Numbered from the stretch's first letter, positions 26,766-37,129 are shown. The stretch is 64,000 nt of DNA from JAEUMD01 sp050250815 (GCA_050250815.1 JBFWNY010000005.1:83944-147943); one strand, 5' to 3'. The notes: a model not told the origin generated them from the sequence alone. Made by a program: numbers and translations.

Positions 26766-26812
26766 GCTATATCCAAACAAACATAGCTTGTGCTATATCC
26801 GCCCAGACATAG
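26766..26812. promoter_or_regulatory. Pair of 21-bp direct repeats upstream of the aldehyde dehydrogenase gene
   Basis: Two copies at 26766-26786 and 26792-26812 agree at 17 of 21 positions (GCTATATCC at the start, ACATAG at the end) and start 26 bases apart, about 2.5 helical turns. They sit 38-84 bases before the ATG at 26850 in an otherwise gene-free 330-base interval. Likely an operator for an activator or repressor, but the regulator is unknown. No clear -10/-35 pair was found. Confidence 0.5.
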
Positions 26813-26849
26813 ATGGGCGGGCAACGCTTCCAACTCCCGGGAGGAGACC

Positions 26850-28370
<1,521 letters not shown>

Positions 28371-28378
28371 TGCCGGTT

Positions 28379-28418
28379 GGGCTCTCCCCGCTGCTGCCGC
28401 GCGCGGCGGGGAGAGCCC
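28379..28418. promoter_or_regulatory. Strong intercistronic hairpin between ALDH and DUF779 genes
   Basis: Perfect 13-bp arms: GGGCTCTCCCCGC at 28379-28391 and GCGGGGAGAGCCC at 28406-28418, loop of 14 bases. It lies just after the ALDH stop and 18 bases before the DUF779 start, without a T tract. It could stabilise the upstream message or lower read-through into the small gene. Confidence 0.7.
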
Positions 28419-28436
28419 GCAGCCAAGGAGTCTACA

Positions 28437-28826
28437 ATGGTCGAGCGAGTTTCAGCGACGCCCGAAGCCTTGGCGCTCATCGCGGTGCTGACCAACCGCA
28501 ATGGCCCCCTCCTGTTCCATCAGTCGGGCGGCTGCTGCGACGGCTCCGCGCCCATGTGCTATCCGGCGGGCGAGTTCCGCATCGGCGGGCAGGACGTGCT
28601 GCTGGGAGAAATCGGCGGCATGCCCTTCTACATGAGCGCGTCGCAGTTCGAGTACTGGCAACACACGCGCCTCATCATCGACGTCGTGAAAGGTCGTGGC
28701 TCGGGCTTCTCTCTGGAGGCACCCGAAGGTGTCCGATTCATTACGCGGTCTCGAGTCTTCACGGAAAGCGAGCTTGCCGAGCTTGAAGCCTCGCCATCCA
28801 CCGCATCTTTCTGCTCCCCGTCATGA
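28437..28826 (+). CDS. DUF779 protein, aldehyde-dehydrogenase-associated
   Basis: 129 residues; GGAG lies eight bases before the ATG. DUF779 is recognised by HQSGGCCDGSAPMCYP, a cluster of three Cys plus His and Asp that looks like a metal or redox site, followed by EFRIGGQDVLLGEIGG and QFEYWQHTRLIIDV. Soluble and small. Function is not established; co-occurrence with ExaC-type dehydrogenases suggests an accessory or protective role for the enzyme thiols. Confidence 0.85.
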   Translation: MVERVSATPEALALIAVLTNRNGPLLFHQSGGCCDGSAPMCYPAGEFRIGGQDVLLGEIGGMPFYMSASQFEYWQHTRLIIDVVKGRGSGFSLEAPEGVRFITRSRVFTESELAELEASPSTASFCSPS

Positions 28827-28908
28827 TCCCGCCTGACCACCCGACTGCGCATGTACAGGCTGCTGCACCGGAGCCCTCGATGCGGCTTGAAAGATGGAGA
28901 AACGCACG

Positions 28909-29730
28909 ATGCTCAAATTGGCGATACGGGCGATGCTCGTGGGACTGACCGGCCTCGCCATGAGTTCTCCCGTGCAGGCCGATAGCCTGAAGCTCTTCGC
29001 GGCCGGCAGCCTGAGATCCGCGATGACGGATATCGCCAGGAAGTTTGAGGCGAGCCGAAGCGAACATAAGGTCTCGACCGAGTTCGGTGCATCGGGCCTG
29101 CTCCGGGAGCGCATCGAGAAGGGTGACCCGGCGCACGTCTACGCCTCCGCCAACATGAAGCATCCGCAAGCGCTGGTGGACGCCGGACGCGCCGCCGGCG
29201 CTGTGCGCATGTTCGCGCGCAATCAGCTGTGCGCCATTGCCCAAAACAGCGTGGACGTGAGCTCCGAAACACTGCTTGACCGGCTGTTGGACGAAAGGAT
29301 CCGCGTGGGCACTTCCACGCCGAAGGCCGATCCCTCTGGAGACTATGCGTTCGAGTTGTTCGCAAAGGCCGAGGCCTTGAAGCCCGGCGCCAAGGCGAGG
29401 CTCGAAGCCAAGGCGCGGAAACTCACCGGCGGTGCGGATTCCGCCAAGGCACCAGAAGGCCGCAACCAGTACGGCTGGGTCATGTCCGAGAACAGGGCCG
29501 ACATCTTTCTCACGTACTGCACCAACGCCGTGCTTGCGAAGAATGACACCGCCAGCCTGAAAATCGTGGAAATCCCTGCCGCTCTGGCCGTCGGCGGCGA
29601 CTATGGCCTAGTCGTCCTGAAGGAAGCGCCGGCGGATGCTGCGGCCCTCGCCGAATTCATTCTCGGCCCTGAAGCCCAGCGGGTCCTGCGCGATTACGGC
29701 TTCGGCGCGGGGGACCATAGCGCCAAGTAG
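28909..29730 (+). CDS. ModA-family periplasmic molybdate-binding-like protein
   Basis: 273 residues from the ATG at 28909 (GGAG nine bases upstream, ideal signal peptide ending SPVQA); an ATG at 28894 adds five residues. The mature start DSLKLFAAGSLRSAMTDIA and the later GTSTPKADPSGDYAFELF fit the type II binding fold of ModA. No modB or modC follows. A Mop-type molybdopterin-oxyanion protein and a separate FecCD-type ABC system lie directly downstream on the opposite strand, which supports molybdate or tungstate as ligand. As an orphan it may hand its ligand to another transporter. Confidence 0.8.
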   Translation: MLKLAIRAMLVGLTGLAMSSPVQADSLKLFAAGSLRSAMTDIARKFEASRSEHKVSTEFGASGLLRERIEKGDPAHVYASANMKHPQALVDAGRAAGAVRMFARNQLCAIAQNSVDVSSETLLDRLLDERIRVGTSTPKADPSGDYAFELFAKAEALKPGAKARLEAKARKLTGGADSAKAPEGRNQYGWVMSENRADIFLTYCTNAVLAKNDTASLKIVEIPAALAVGGDYGLVVLKEAPADAAALAEFILGPEAQRVLRDYGFGAGDHSAK

Positions 29731-29747
29731 CGTCCGGGTAATGCAAA

Positions 29748-29775
29748 CGCCACCCCGCCCGGCGGCGGAGTGGCG
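29748..29775. terminator. Hairpin between convergent ModA-like and mop genes
   Basis: Arms 29748-29759 and 29764-29775 pair over 12 bp with one mismatch around a CGGC loop. It sits in the 74-base gap between the two converging genes, so it probably terminates from both sides although no T run follows. Confidence 0.5.
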
Positions 29776-29804
29776 CCACGCATCTCACATGTTCGGCTTC
29801 CCGA

Positions 29805-30014
29805 TCACTCGACGCCGAGGATCACCTCGCTCGCCTTGATGACGGCGGAGACCTTGCTGCCTACCTTGAGGCCGAGGTCCTCCACCGCATCGACCGTGAC
29901 CGTCGATGTGATGACGTTGCCTCCGCCGATGTCGATCCGTACCTGTGCAGCAACCGCGCCCTTCTTGATCTCCTTGACGGTGCCATTGAGGATATTGCGC
30001 GCACTGAGCTTCAT
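29805..30014 (-). CDS. mop: Molybdenum-pterin/oxyanion-binding protein (single TOBE/Mop domain)
   Basis: 69 residues, the exact size of a single Mop (TOBE) domain. Starts MKLSARNILNGTVKEIKKG, the canonical Mop signature, and contains the ITSTVTVDAVEDLGL and SKVSAVIKASEVILG strands. Such proteins oligomerise and store molybdate or tungstate in the cytoplasm. It is the last gene on the minus strand after the FecCD-type ABC operon, 93 bases downstream of the ATPase stop side, and is the best clue to that transporter's substrate. Confidence 0.92.
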   Translation of the reverse strand: MKLSARNILNGTVKEIKKGAVAAQVRIDIGGGNVITSTVTVDAVEDLGLKVGSKVSAVIKASEVILGVE

Positions 30015-30106
30015 TGTTGATCTCCGATTTGATTAGCTGGCTGGGACATAGCAATCGCCCACACGAATTTGAAGAGGCATCCAAGCTGGCGGCGCGGAGT
30101 GAGCCT

Positions 30107-30892
30107 TCAAGCGCCATAGAATGGCGCGCAGACCGTGCTGCCCTCAGACAGGGTCTCGATTGTCACCTTGACGCCATAGACGATATTGAGACGCTCCGGC
30201 GTCAAGACGTCGCGGGGCGGACCATCCGCGACAAGACCGCCCTCGTGCAGAAGTAGAACCCGCGACGCTGTCGCCAGCGCATGATCGGGGTCGTGGGTCG
30301 AAAGCACCACGCCCAGACCGCGGGCGGCGAGCCGCTTGGCTTCGCGCAGCACTTTCACCTGATTGCCAAAGTCGAGACTAGCGGTCGGCTCGTCCATGAC
30401 GATCAGACGTGTCTCCTGGGCCAAAGCCCGGGCGATGAGTGCAAGCTGCCGCTGCCCGCCGCTGATGCGCGTGTAAGCCTGCTCCGCCAAGTCCGCGATC
30501 CCGAGCAGGTCCAGCGATGCGAGCGCCTTCTGCCGGTCTGCCTCTGTGGGCGCTGCGAAGAGACCCAAGTGAGCGGTGCGGCCCATGACCACCATGTCGA
30601 GAACGCGATAGGGGAACTGCGCTGCGTGCGCCTGGGGCACGTACGCGACGCGCCGCGCGATCTCCTGGCGCGAAAGCGATCCGATCTTGTTGCCTTCGAT
30701 CGTGACCACGCCCGCCTGGGCAGGAATGAGCCCGAGCAGCGTCTTGAACAAGGTCGTCTTTCCCGACCCGTTGGGTCCCAGCAGACACACGATCTCGCCC
30801 GCGCCGACGTCGAGATCGACGCCGCGGCCGACCGCCTTTCCGGGGTAGCCGAAACCAAGTCCCCGCGCGCTGATGAGCGTCATGCCGCTCAC
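30107..30892 (-). CDS. FecE/BtuD-type ABC ATPase (probable molybdate/tungstate importer)
   Basis: 261 residues. Walker A LLGPNGSGKTTLFKTL, signature ISGGQRQLALIARAL, Walker B LIVMDEPTASLDFG and the H-loop in STHDPDHAL are all present. The A-loop region is TLISARGLGFGYPGKAV. It is the FecCD-partner kind of ATPase, as in iron-siderophore, cobalamin and MolBCA systems. The start overlaps the permease stop (ATGA, 30889-30892). Confidence 0.88.
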   Translation of the reverse strand: MSGMTLISARGLGFGYPGKAVGRGVDLDVGAGEIVCLLGPNGSGKTTLFKTLLGLIPAQAGVVTIEGNKIGSLSRQEIARRVAYVPQAHAAQFPYRVLDMVVMGRTAHLGLFAAPTEADRQKALASLDLLGIADLAEQAYTRISGGQRQLALIARALAQETRLIVMDEPTASLDFGNQVKVLREAKRLAARGLGVVLSTHDPDHALATASRVLLLHEGGLVADGPPRDVLTPERLNIVYGVKVTIETLSEGSTVCAPFYGA

Positions 30893-31929
30893 GACCAGCC
30901 CTCCTCGCCACGCGCCAGGAGCCAGAGGAAGAACGGCGCACCGATAATAGCCGTCAACACGCCAAGTGGAATCTCTATCGCGGCAACCGTGCGCGCCAGC
31001 GTATCGATCAGCAGCATGTAGCCACCCCCCATCAAGAGCGCTGCCGGAAGAAGCCTATTGAAATTCGGGCCGACCAGCATGCGTGCCAGATGCGGGATCA
31101 CCAGACCGATCCAGCCGATCACACCGGCGACGGCCACGACACTGGCCGTCATCAACGTCGCCGCCGCTATCACGATCAGGCGAAGATGCCCGGCCTCGAC
31201 GCCGAGTGCTTTCGCTTCCTCATCGCCCAGCGACAGCACATTGATGCGCCAGCGCAGCAACACCAGAGGTATCAAGCCCAACAGCGCCAGAGGTGCGGCA
31301 GACCAGACTTCCGCGCCGCGCACGCTGGAAAGGCTTCCCAGCAGCCAGAAGACGATCGCGGGAAGCTGATCGTAGGGATCGGCGAGAATTTTCAGCAGCG
31401 AGATAGCCGCACCGGCGAGCGAGCCGACAACGACGCCGGCCAGCACGAGCACCAGCACCGGCTCGCGGTTCTGCACCAGACTGCCGATGAAGTAGACGAG
31501 CCCTACCGTGGCAAGCCCACCTACAAAGGCAAGCAACTGAATGCCCGCGACCGGCAGCGAAAGAAAGATGCCCAGAACCGCGCCGAGACCGGCACCGGCC
31601 GAGACGCCCAGGATGTCGGGAGAAACCAGAGGATTCCGGAACAGGCCTTGATAGGCTGCGCCTGCGGCGGCCAAGGCCGCCCCGACGAGCACCGCAGCCA
31701 GCACGCGCGGTAACCGAATTGAGAAGAGGACGGTGTCCGCCTGCTCCGAACCCTCGCTTCCAGTCACGAGCCGCCCAAAGGCGCCGACGATATCGCCGGT
31801 CGAAAGTGGATACTTGCCAATCCCAATGGCCGCCAGCATCAGTCCGACAAGGAGTACACCGAGCACAACAAGCGTCGCATTGGCACGATCGCTCATGACA
31901 CGGGAGAGCGAATGCACGGCCACTGTCAC
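30889..31929 (-). CDS. FecCD-family ABC permease (probable molybdate/tungstate importer)
   Basis: 346 residues from the GTG at 31929, which overlaps the binding-protein stop (GTGA); ORFs from 31968 or 31896 are possible but less well coupled. Ten hydrophobic helices; the family signature GFIRLPRVLAAVLVGAAL-like region appears as SIRLPRVLAAVLVGAALA, and AGVIGWIGLVIPHLARMLVG with the PH motif precedes the last helices. Structure and length match BtuC/MolB permeases. Confidence 0.88.
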   Translation of the reverse strand: MTVAVHSLSRVMSDRANATLVVLGVLLVGLMLAAIGIGKYPLSTGDIVGAFGRLVTGSEGSEQADTVLFSIRLPRVLAAVLVGAALAAAGAAYQGLFRNPLVSPDILGVSAGAGLGAVLGIFLSLPVAGIQLLAFVGGLATVGLVYFIGSLVQNREPVLVLVLAGVVVGSLAGAAISLLKILADPYDQLPAIVFWLLGSLSSVRGAEVWSAAPLALLGLIPLVLLRWRINVLSLGDEEAKALGVEAGHLRLIVIAAATLMTASVVAVAGVIGWIGLVIPHLARMLVGPNFNRLLPAALLMGGGYMLLIDTLARTVAAIEIPLGVLTAIIGAPFFLWLLARGEEGWS

Positions 31930-32987
31930 TGCCGTTTCGTCGTCGGTGGCGGGGCGCCTTTCGACCATGCAATCAGCCTGTCGATCTCTTCGTCCGTTGG
32001 GCTCACATGATAGAATAGCTCGTAGAACTCGCGCGTCAGAACTCGCAAATCACGGTTGAATAGCTCGGGGTAGAACAGCCCCGGCAGCCACCTCAGTCCC
32101 ATCACGCGGTTGAGCGATGGTGGCCGGTCGATCCAGCCGAAGGGAGCTGTCGGAGCGAGGAATACGCGCTGCCGCCTTACGGCGTCGATGCCCGCCCACA
32201 GCGGATCCTTCAGGACTGCAGCATAGAATTGCGGTTCCCAGGTCAGGATCGTGTCCGGGTTGGTGACGATGATCTGCTCGATGGAGGCCCGCGCCAGACC
32301 TTTGCGCCCATCCTGGGCTTCGGCCACGTTGCGTCCACCCGCACGCTCGATGATCTCCGTATTGATCGACCCCTTGAGGCCGGTCTCAAGCCCATCCGGC
32401 CCCCGCGCGAGATAGACGCGCGGGCGCTTGTCTTCGGCGATTCTTGTGAGCGCAGCATCGATTTCCTCGAAGGCCGCCTCGACATAGCGAGCAAGCTTCT
32501 CGGCGCGCTCCCCCACCCCGAGAATGCCGCCGAGCAGCCGCAGTGCGGCGGGTGTCTCCTCGAACCGACCGTCGATGAGTACGTATGGGATGCCCGTCTG
32601 TTCCTGCGTGTTGTCGGCGAGCGAAACAAAGGTTTCCCGAACCGAGCCGAAGTCGAGGATCAGGTCCGGCTTCACCTTGAGCACGACCTCCAGGTTCGCC
32701 GTTCCGCCGCGCCCTGTCAGGCGCCCCAGGGCGGGCAAGTCGCGATAGGGTTCGGCAATGTAAGGGCGCTCCTCAGGCTTGGGTGGGTTAGGCCAGCCGG
32801 TCATTTTTTCCGGCGCGAGCATGTAGAGCAGGATCGCAGCGGGCGGCCCAGCTGCAAAGACCCGCTCGATCCTGTCTGGAACATCGACTGTGCGCCCGGC
32901 GCTGTCGGTTACCGTGCGCGCCCCAACGCTGGCGGGCGCAAGCACAACCAGGCAAGCGATCAAAGTCTGCAATAATGCGCGCACCAT
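31926..32987 (-). CDS. Periplasmic metal/oxyanion-binding protein (MolA/BtuF-like)
   Basis: 353 residues from the ATG at 32987, preferred over 33011 because it begins directly at the signal peptide (MVRALLQTLIACLVVLAPAS). The mature start RTVTDSAGRTVDVPDRIERVF is typical of class III binding proteins with a rigid connecting helix. Residues of the MolA ligand site cannot be judged without alignment. Operon order is binding protein, permease, ATPase, Mop. Iron chelates or cobalamin are alternatives, but the Mop and ModA neighbours favour molybdate or tungstate. Confidence 0.82.
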   Translation of the reverse strand: MVRALLQTLIACLVVLAPASVGARTVTDSAGRTVDVPDRIERVFAAGPPAAILLYMLAPEKMTGWPNPPKPEERPYIAEPYRDLPALGRLTGRGGTANLEVVLKVKPDLILDFGSVRETFVSLADNTQEQTGIPYVLIDGRFEETPAALRLLGGILGVGERAEKLARYVEAAFEEIDAALTRIAEDKRPRVYLARGPDGLETGLKGSINTEIIERAGGRNVAEAQDGRKGLARASIEQIIVTNPDTILTWEPQFYAAVLKDPLWAGIDAVRRQRVFLAPTAPFGWIDRPPSLNRVMGLRWLPGLFYPELFNRDLRVLTREFYELFYHVSPTDEEIDRLIAWSKGAPPPTTKRQ

Positions 32988-33151
32988 CGCTCGAGGTTCC
33001 TGCCGACCCATCCAAACGGTGTGATGGCACGGCGGAGCGCCCCTTAGAAGCGGAAATCCTGCAGCCGCACGATCCGCGACGGCAACGAGCGACGTCGAAC
33101 TCCGGCCGATGTCTAGGCGCCCGAACGGAGCTCTCGAGATCTACAAGATGG

Positions 33152-33769
33152 TCAGGTTGTGAGCCCGCCAGCCTGTTCAATGAACTTGGCAACGGTCGAT
33201 ATACCTTCGCCGCGTGCGATGCTGGTCATCGCAAACGGCTTTTCGCCGCGCATTCGCCGCGTGTCCGCCGCCATCACCTCGAGACTCGCGCCGACATGCG
33301 GTGCAAGATCCGTCTTGTTTATGACCAGCAGGTCCGAACGCGTGATGCCAGGGCCACCTTTGCGGGGAATTTTCTCGCCCTGCGCCACATCGATGACATA
33401 GATCGTGAGGTCCGCAAGCTCGCGCGAGAATGTCGCGGCCAGATTGTCGCCGCCCGACTCGATCAGGATGAGATCGAGTGCCGGAAACTTGCGGCGCATC
33501 GTATCGATCGCCGACAGATTGATCGAGCAATCCTCACGGATGGCGGTATGCGGGCAGCCACCCGTTTCGACACCCATGATGCGATCCAGCGGCAGTACCT
33601 GCATGCGCATCAGGATCTCGGCGTCTTCCTTCGTGTAGATGTCGTTGGTTATGACGCATATGTCGTAGCTGTCGCGGAATGCACGGCAAAGCGCTGCGGT
33701 CAGCGTGGTCTTACCCGATCCGACAGGGCCGCCGATGCCGACACGCAAGGGTCCGTTCGGACTTTTCAT
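33152..33769 (-). CDS. ureG: Urease accessory GTPase UreG
   Basis: 205 residues. P-loop GPVGSGKTTLTAALC, the nickel-binding CPH motif (TGGCPHTAIRED) and the base-specificity NKTDLAPHVG are intact. UreG hydrolyses GTP to drive nickel insertion into the UreABC-UreDF complex. The ATG overlaps the ureF stop (33766-33769). It is the last urease gene on this strand. Confidence 0.97.
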   Translation of the reverse strand: MKSPNGPLRVGIGGPVGSGKTTLTAALCRAFRDSYDICVITNDIYTKEDAEILMRMQVLPLDRIMGVETGGCPHTAIREDCSINLSAIDTMRRKFPALDLILIESGGDNLAATFSRELADLTIYVIDVAQGEKIPRKGGPGITRSDLLVINKTDLAPHVGASLEVMAADTRRMRGEKPFAMTSIARGEGISTVAKFIEQAGGLTT

Positions 33770-34542
33770 GAGCGGAAGAGCCTCGTGTATTGGGTCTCGT
33801 GGAGCATCGACGCAATGTCGCTGCGCGGCGTCGACGAACCAAGATCATCCAACGCAAGCCCGGCCGCCTCGAACGCCCCCCGCTGCAAGCGCGGCAGAAC
33901 CGCAGCGAGTATCCGCTGACCCTCCGACTGCCCGAACAGCGACAAGCGAATGCATGCCGACACCAAGTTTTGCGTAAATGCGATGGCGTAGGCCAAAAGC
34001 GCGCTCGTCAACTCAAGCCCGTGCGCGCCGATCGCTGCGCCAACGGCGACCGGATAGGCGATGTCGCGCGTGTTCAACTGGCCGTATATCGACACCGGCC
34101 AGGACGACTGCATTGCCGCGACAAAGGCCCCGCCCTGCGCCGCTGTTTCGAGTAGACGTTCGGACGATGGCTGCATCGCTATGGCAATGTCGTTGACCGC
34201 CTGCAAACGCTTTCCGTCCTCGTGTGTGGCTGCGCGCCACGCCTCAGCAAACAAGATGAGATCATTGCGCAGGGATCCGTGCGAGACGAGATCGCTCAGC
34301 CACTCGTCAATCCCTGCTCCATTCCGCACCCAGGCGCGTTCCACTGCGAGTTCGAGTCCGTGGCTATAGGCGAAGGCACCGACCGGAAACGCTGGGGAAA
34401 GCCAGATCATGAGCCGAGGGTCCAGCATCGACCGGCTCGCTGGTGCAGAGTCCAAGCAGGGCCACGGCTGTTCACCGATGCTGCCTAATGACGGAGACGC
34501 ATCCAATTCGTCGGCACCGACTTGGCTCTCATGCGTCGTCAT
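33766..34542 (-). CDS. ureF: Urease accessory protein UreF
   Basis: 258 residues from the ATG at 34542; the frame is open far upstream, but everything before this is a shadow of ureE. The start overlaps the ureE end by 14 bases. The core begins LMIWLSPAFPVGAFAYSHGLE, the family signature, and ends with the conserved-type C-terminus MLHETQYTRLFRS. UreF bridges UreD and UreG in the nickel-loading complex. A 40-residue polar N-terminal extension is present. Confidence 0.95.
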   Translation of the reverse strand: MTTHESQVGADELDASPSLGSIGEQPWPCLDSAPASRSMLDPRLMIWLSPAFPVGAFAYSHGLELAVERAWVRNGAGIDEWLSDLVSHGSLRNDLILFAEAWRAATHEDGKRLQAVNDIAIAMQPSSERLLETAAQGGAFVAAMQSSWPVSIYGQLNTRDIAYPVAVGAAIGAHGLELTSALLAYAIAFTQNLVSACIRLSLFGQSEGQRILAAVLPRLQRGAFEAAGLALDDLGSSTPRSDIASMLHETQYTRLFRS

Positions 34543-35074
34543 GAGTGTGGGCATGGTGATCGTGATGATGATGCACGCCGGAGCTATGGTGGTGGTGTCC
34601 ACCGCCTTCGTCGTGGTGATGGCCCCGAGCCAGCGGACCTTTGGTTCCGTATGCACCACCCTCCGGCTCAAACGGACGTCGGACGCGATGCACGTGCCCC
34701 CCGAGGCCCTCAACCATTTCCGCCAACACATGGTCGGGTTGTATGTAGACTGCCTGCGCCGTGATTTCCGCTGGCGTATGCCGATTGCCGATGTGCCAGG
34801 CGATGCGAGCGAGCGACGGCGCATCCGCCGCATGAATTTCCAGAAGGTCCTCCGCGGCTGCACGGACGACGATCAGGCGTCCGTCGTCGAGAACCAGCGC
34901 GTCTCCATCCGCCAGATAGGCCGGCTCGGAAAGGTCGAGCAGGAACGCCATCCCGTCATCGCACGTCAAGGCGACGCGGCGCCGATAGCGGCCCGCACGG
35001 TCGAGCGTGATCGTCGCGGCAATCGATCGCTCGCCGACTTCGTCGCGCCGCAAAGTCGATTGAGCTCTCAACAT
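34529..35074 (-). CDS. ureE: Urease nickel metallochaperone UreE with His-rich tail
   Basis: 181 residues. The N-terminal peptide-binding domain and the C-terminal metal domain (WHIGNRHTPAEI with the conserved nickel His, about residue 95) are followed by a tail of about 35 residues containing about 17 His among Gly, Asp and Ala. Such tails bind several Ni(II) ions. It passes nickel to UreG. The codon stretch for this tail is what creates several shadow ORFs in other frames. Confidence 0.95.
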   Translation of the reverse strand: MLRAQSTLRRDEVGERSIAATITLDRAGRYRRRVALTCDDGMAFLLDLSEPAYLADGDALVLDDGRLIVVRAAAEDLLEIHAADAPSLARIAWHIGNRHTPAEITAQAVYIQPDHVLAEMVEGLGGHVHRVRRPFEPEGGAYGTKGPLARGHHHDEGGGHHHHSSGVHHHHDHHAHTHDDA

Positions 35075-35083
35075 TCCGGCCCC

Positions 35084-36802
35084 TCAGAAAAGGAAGTAGC
35101 GCTGAGCCATGGGAAGCTCCGCGGCGGGTTCGCAAACGAGCAGCTCGCCATCCGCACGCACCTCGTAGGTCTCTGCATCGATGCGTATCTCAGGCGTTGC
35201 ATCGTTGTGTATCATCGACTTCTTGGAGATACCGCTTCGGACGTTTTCGACCGCAACCAGCGTCTTGTTCAGACCGAGGCGGCTCTTGAGCCCGCCCGCC
35301 ACGGCGGCCCCGCTCACGAACGTGATCGACGTCGCCGCGATCGCGCTGCCGAACGCCGCGAACATCGGCCGGTAGTGGACCGGTTGCGGCGTCGGGATCG
35401 ACGCGTTGGGATCGCCCATTAGGGACGCTGCAATTGCTCCCCCTTTCAGCACCATGTCGGGCTTCACGCCGAAGAATGCCGGTGACCACAAGACGAGATC
35501 TGCAAGCTTCCCGGGCTCGATCGAGCCGATGTGCGCCGAGACACCATGCGTGATCGCCGGATTGATCGTGTATTTGGCGATGTAGCGCCGCGCGCGGAAA
35601 TTGTCGTTGCCCCTGCCGCGATCTTCGGGCAGCGCGCCGCGCTGCTGCTTCATCTTGTGTGCGGTCTGCCACGTGCGAATGATGACTTCGCCCACCCGGC
35701 CCATCGCCTGGCTATCGGACGACATCATCGAAAGCGCTCCCATATCGTGGAGGATATCCTCGGCGGCTATCGTTTCGCGCCGGATGCGGCTTTCCGCGAA
35801 GGCGAGGTCCTCGGGGATGCGCGGGCTCAGGTGATGGCACACCATGAGCATGTCGAGATGTTCGTCGATGGTGTTGACGGTGAAGGGCCTCGTCGGATTT
35901 GTCGATGACGGCAGCACGTTGGCGAGGCCGGCAACCTTCATGATGTCTGGCGCGTGTCCGCCACCGGCACCTTCCGTATGGAAGGCGTGAATCGTGCGAC
36001 CCTTGAATGCGGCAATCGTATCCTCGACGAACCCGCTTTCGTTGAGCGTGTCGGAATGAAGCATGACCTGCACATCGTGGGCATCCGCCACTGATAGGCA
36101 GTTGTCGATTGCAGCGGGCGTGGTACCCCAATCCTCGTGCAGCTTCAAAGCGCATGCTCCGGCTGCGACCATTTCGTCCAGTGCTGAGGGGAGAGACGCA
36201 TTGCCCTTGCCGGCGAACCCAAGGTTCATCGGGAATGCTTCCGCTGCGCGCAGCATCATCTCGATGTGCCACGGCCCTGGGGTACAGGTCGTGGCAAGCG
36301 TACCGTGTGCAGGCCCCGTTCCGCCGCCAAGCATGGACGTCAGCCCCGACATCAGGGCCTCTTCGATCTGTTGCGGACAGATGAAGTGAATGTGGGAGTC
36401 GAACCCGCCCGCCGTGAGGATCTTTCCTTCGCCCGCGATTATCTCGGTGCCAGGCCCGATGATGATGTCGACCGAAGGTTGGATGTCGGGGTTACCGGCT
36501 TTACCGATGGCGGCGATACGGCCGTCCTTCAGACCGACGTCGGCTTTGAGAACACCGGCAACGGCATCGAGGATCAAGGCGTTCGTGATGACGGTGTCGA
36601 CCGCACCTTCGGCACGGCTGAACTGGGATTGCCCCATGCCGTCGCGTATGACCTTCCCACCGCCGAACTTGACCTCCTCGCCGTACGTCGTGAGGTCGCG
36701 CTCGACCTCGATGAAAAGTTCGGTATCCGCCAACCGCACCTTGTCGCCGACGGTCGGTCCAAACATTCCGGCATAGGCCTGGCGCGAAATTCGTGTCGCC
36801 AT
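35084..36802 (-). CDS. ureC: Urease subunit alpha (catalytic)
   Basis: 572 residues, normal length. Nickel-site elements: HIH at 137/139, carbamylated Lys220 in ALKLHEDWG, then VMLHSDTLNESGF, FHTEGAGGGHAPD with the mobile-flap Cys-His segment VCHHLSPRIPEDLAFAESRIR. N-terminus RISRQAYAGMFGPTVGDKVR. It hydrolyses urea to ammonia and carbamate in the cytoplasm, with UreA and UreB. It lies ten bases from ureE and 16 from ureB. Confidence 0.98.
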   Translation of the reverse strand: MATRISRQAYAGMFGPTVGDKVRLADTELFIEVERDLTTYGEEVKFGGGKVIRDGMGQSQFSRAEGAVDTVITNALILDAVAGVLKADVGLKDGRIAAIGKAGNPDIQPSVDIIIGPGTEIIAGEGKILTAGGFDSHIHFICPQQIEEALMSGLTSMLGGGTGPAHGTLATTCTPGPWHIEMMLRAAEAFPMNLGFAGKGNASLPSALDEMVAAGACALKLHEDWGTTPAAIDNCLSVADAHDVQVMLHSDTLNESGFVEDTIAAFKGRTIHAFHTEGAGGGHAPDIMKVAGLANVLPSSTNPTRPFTVNTIDEHLDMLMVCHHLSPRIPEDLAFAESRIRRETIAAEDILHDMGALSMMSSDSQAMGRVGEVIIRTWQTAHKMKQQRGALPEDRGRGNDNFRARRYIAKYTINPAITHGVSAHIGSIEPGKLADLVLWSPAFFGVKPDMVLKGGAIAASLMGDPNASIPTPQPVHYRPMFAAFGSAIAATSITFVSGAAVAGGLKSRLGLNKTLVAVENVRSGISKKSMIHNDATPEIRIDAETYEVRADGELLVCEPAAELPMAQRYFLF

Positions 36803-36817
36803 GAGAGGTGCAAGCCT

Positions 36818-37129
36818 TCAGCTCGAGAGTTGACCCATGACCATCTGGCGGAACCCCAGGACGGTTCGCGTGCCCGAGATCGCTACGAGCCTGACCGTGC
36901 GCGACTGGCCCGGCTCAAAGCGCACCGCGGTCCCAGCCGGTACGTCGAGCCGGAAGCCCTTGGCTTTGTCGCGGTCGAACGAGAGCGCAGCATTCGACTC
37001 ATGAAAGTGATAGTGGCTGCCGACCTGTATCGGCCGGTCGCCGGTGTTGGTCACTTCCAGTTCCAGCGTCACGCGTCCGGCGTTGAGCTCGATCTCGCCG
37101 TCGGCGGTCAACACCTCACCCGGTATCAT
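36818..37129 (-). CDS. ureB: Urease subunit beta
   Basis: 103 residues, matching free-standing UreB. Begins MIPGEVLTADGEIELNAG and contains NTGDRPIQVGSHYHFHESN and the PAGTAVRFEPGQSRTVRLV strand region. The start codon overlaps, as ATGA, the stop of a 28-codon ORF lying between ureA and ureB, so its translation may be coupled to that ORF. Confidence 0.98.
   Translation of the reverse strand: MIPGEVLTADGEIELNAGRVTLELEVTNTGDRPIQVGSHYHFHESNAALSFDRDKAKGFRLDVPAGTAVRFEPGQSRTVRLVAISGTRTVLGFRQMVMGQLSS

Noticed and set aside
33766..34863. UreF extended to 365 residues
   Set aside because: The first 107 codons overlap ureE in another frame and show no UreF homology; the ATG at 34542 fits the family.
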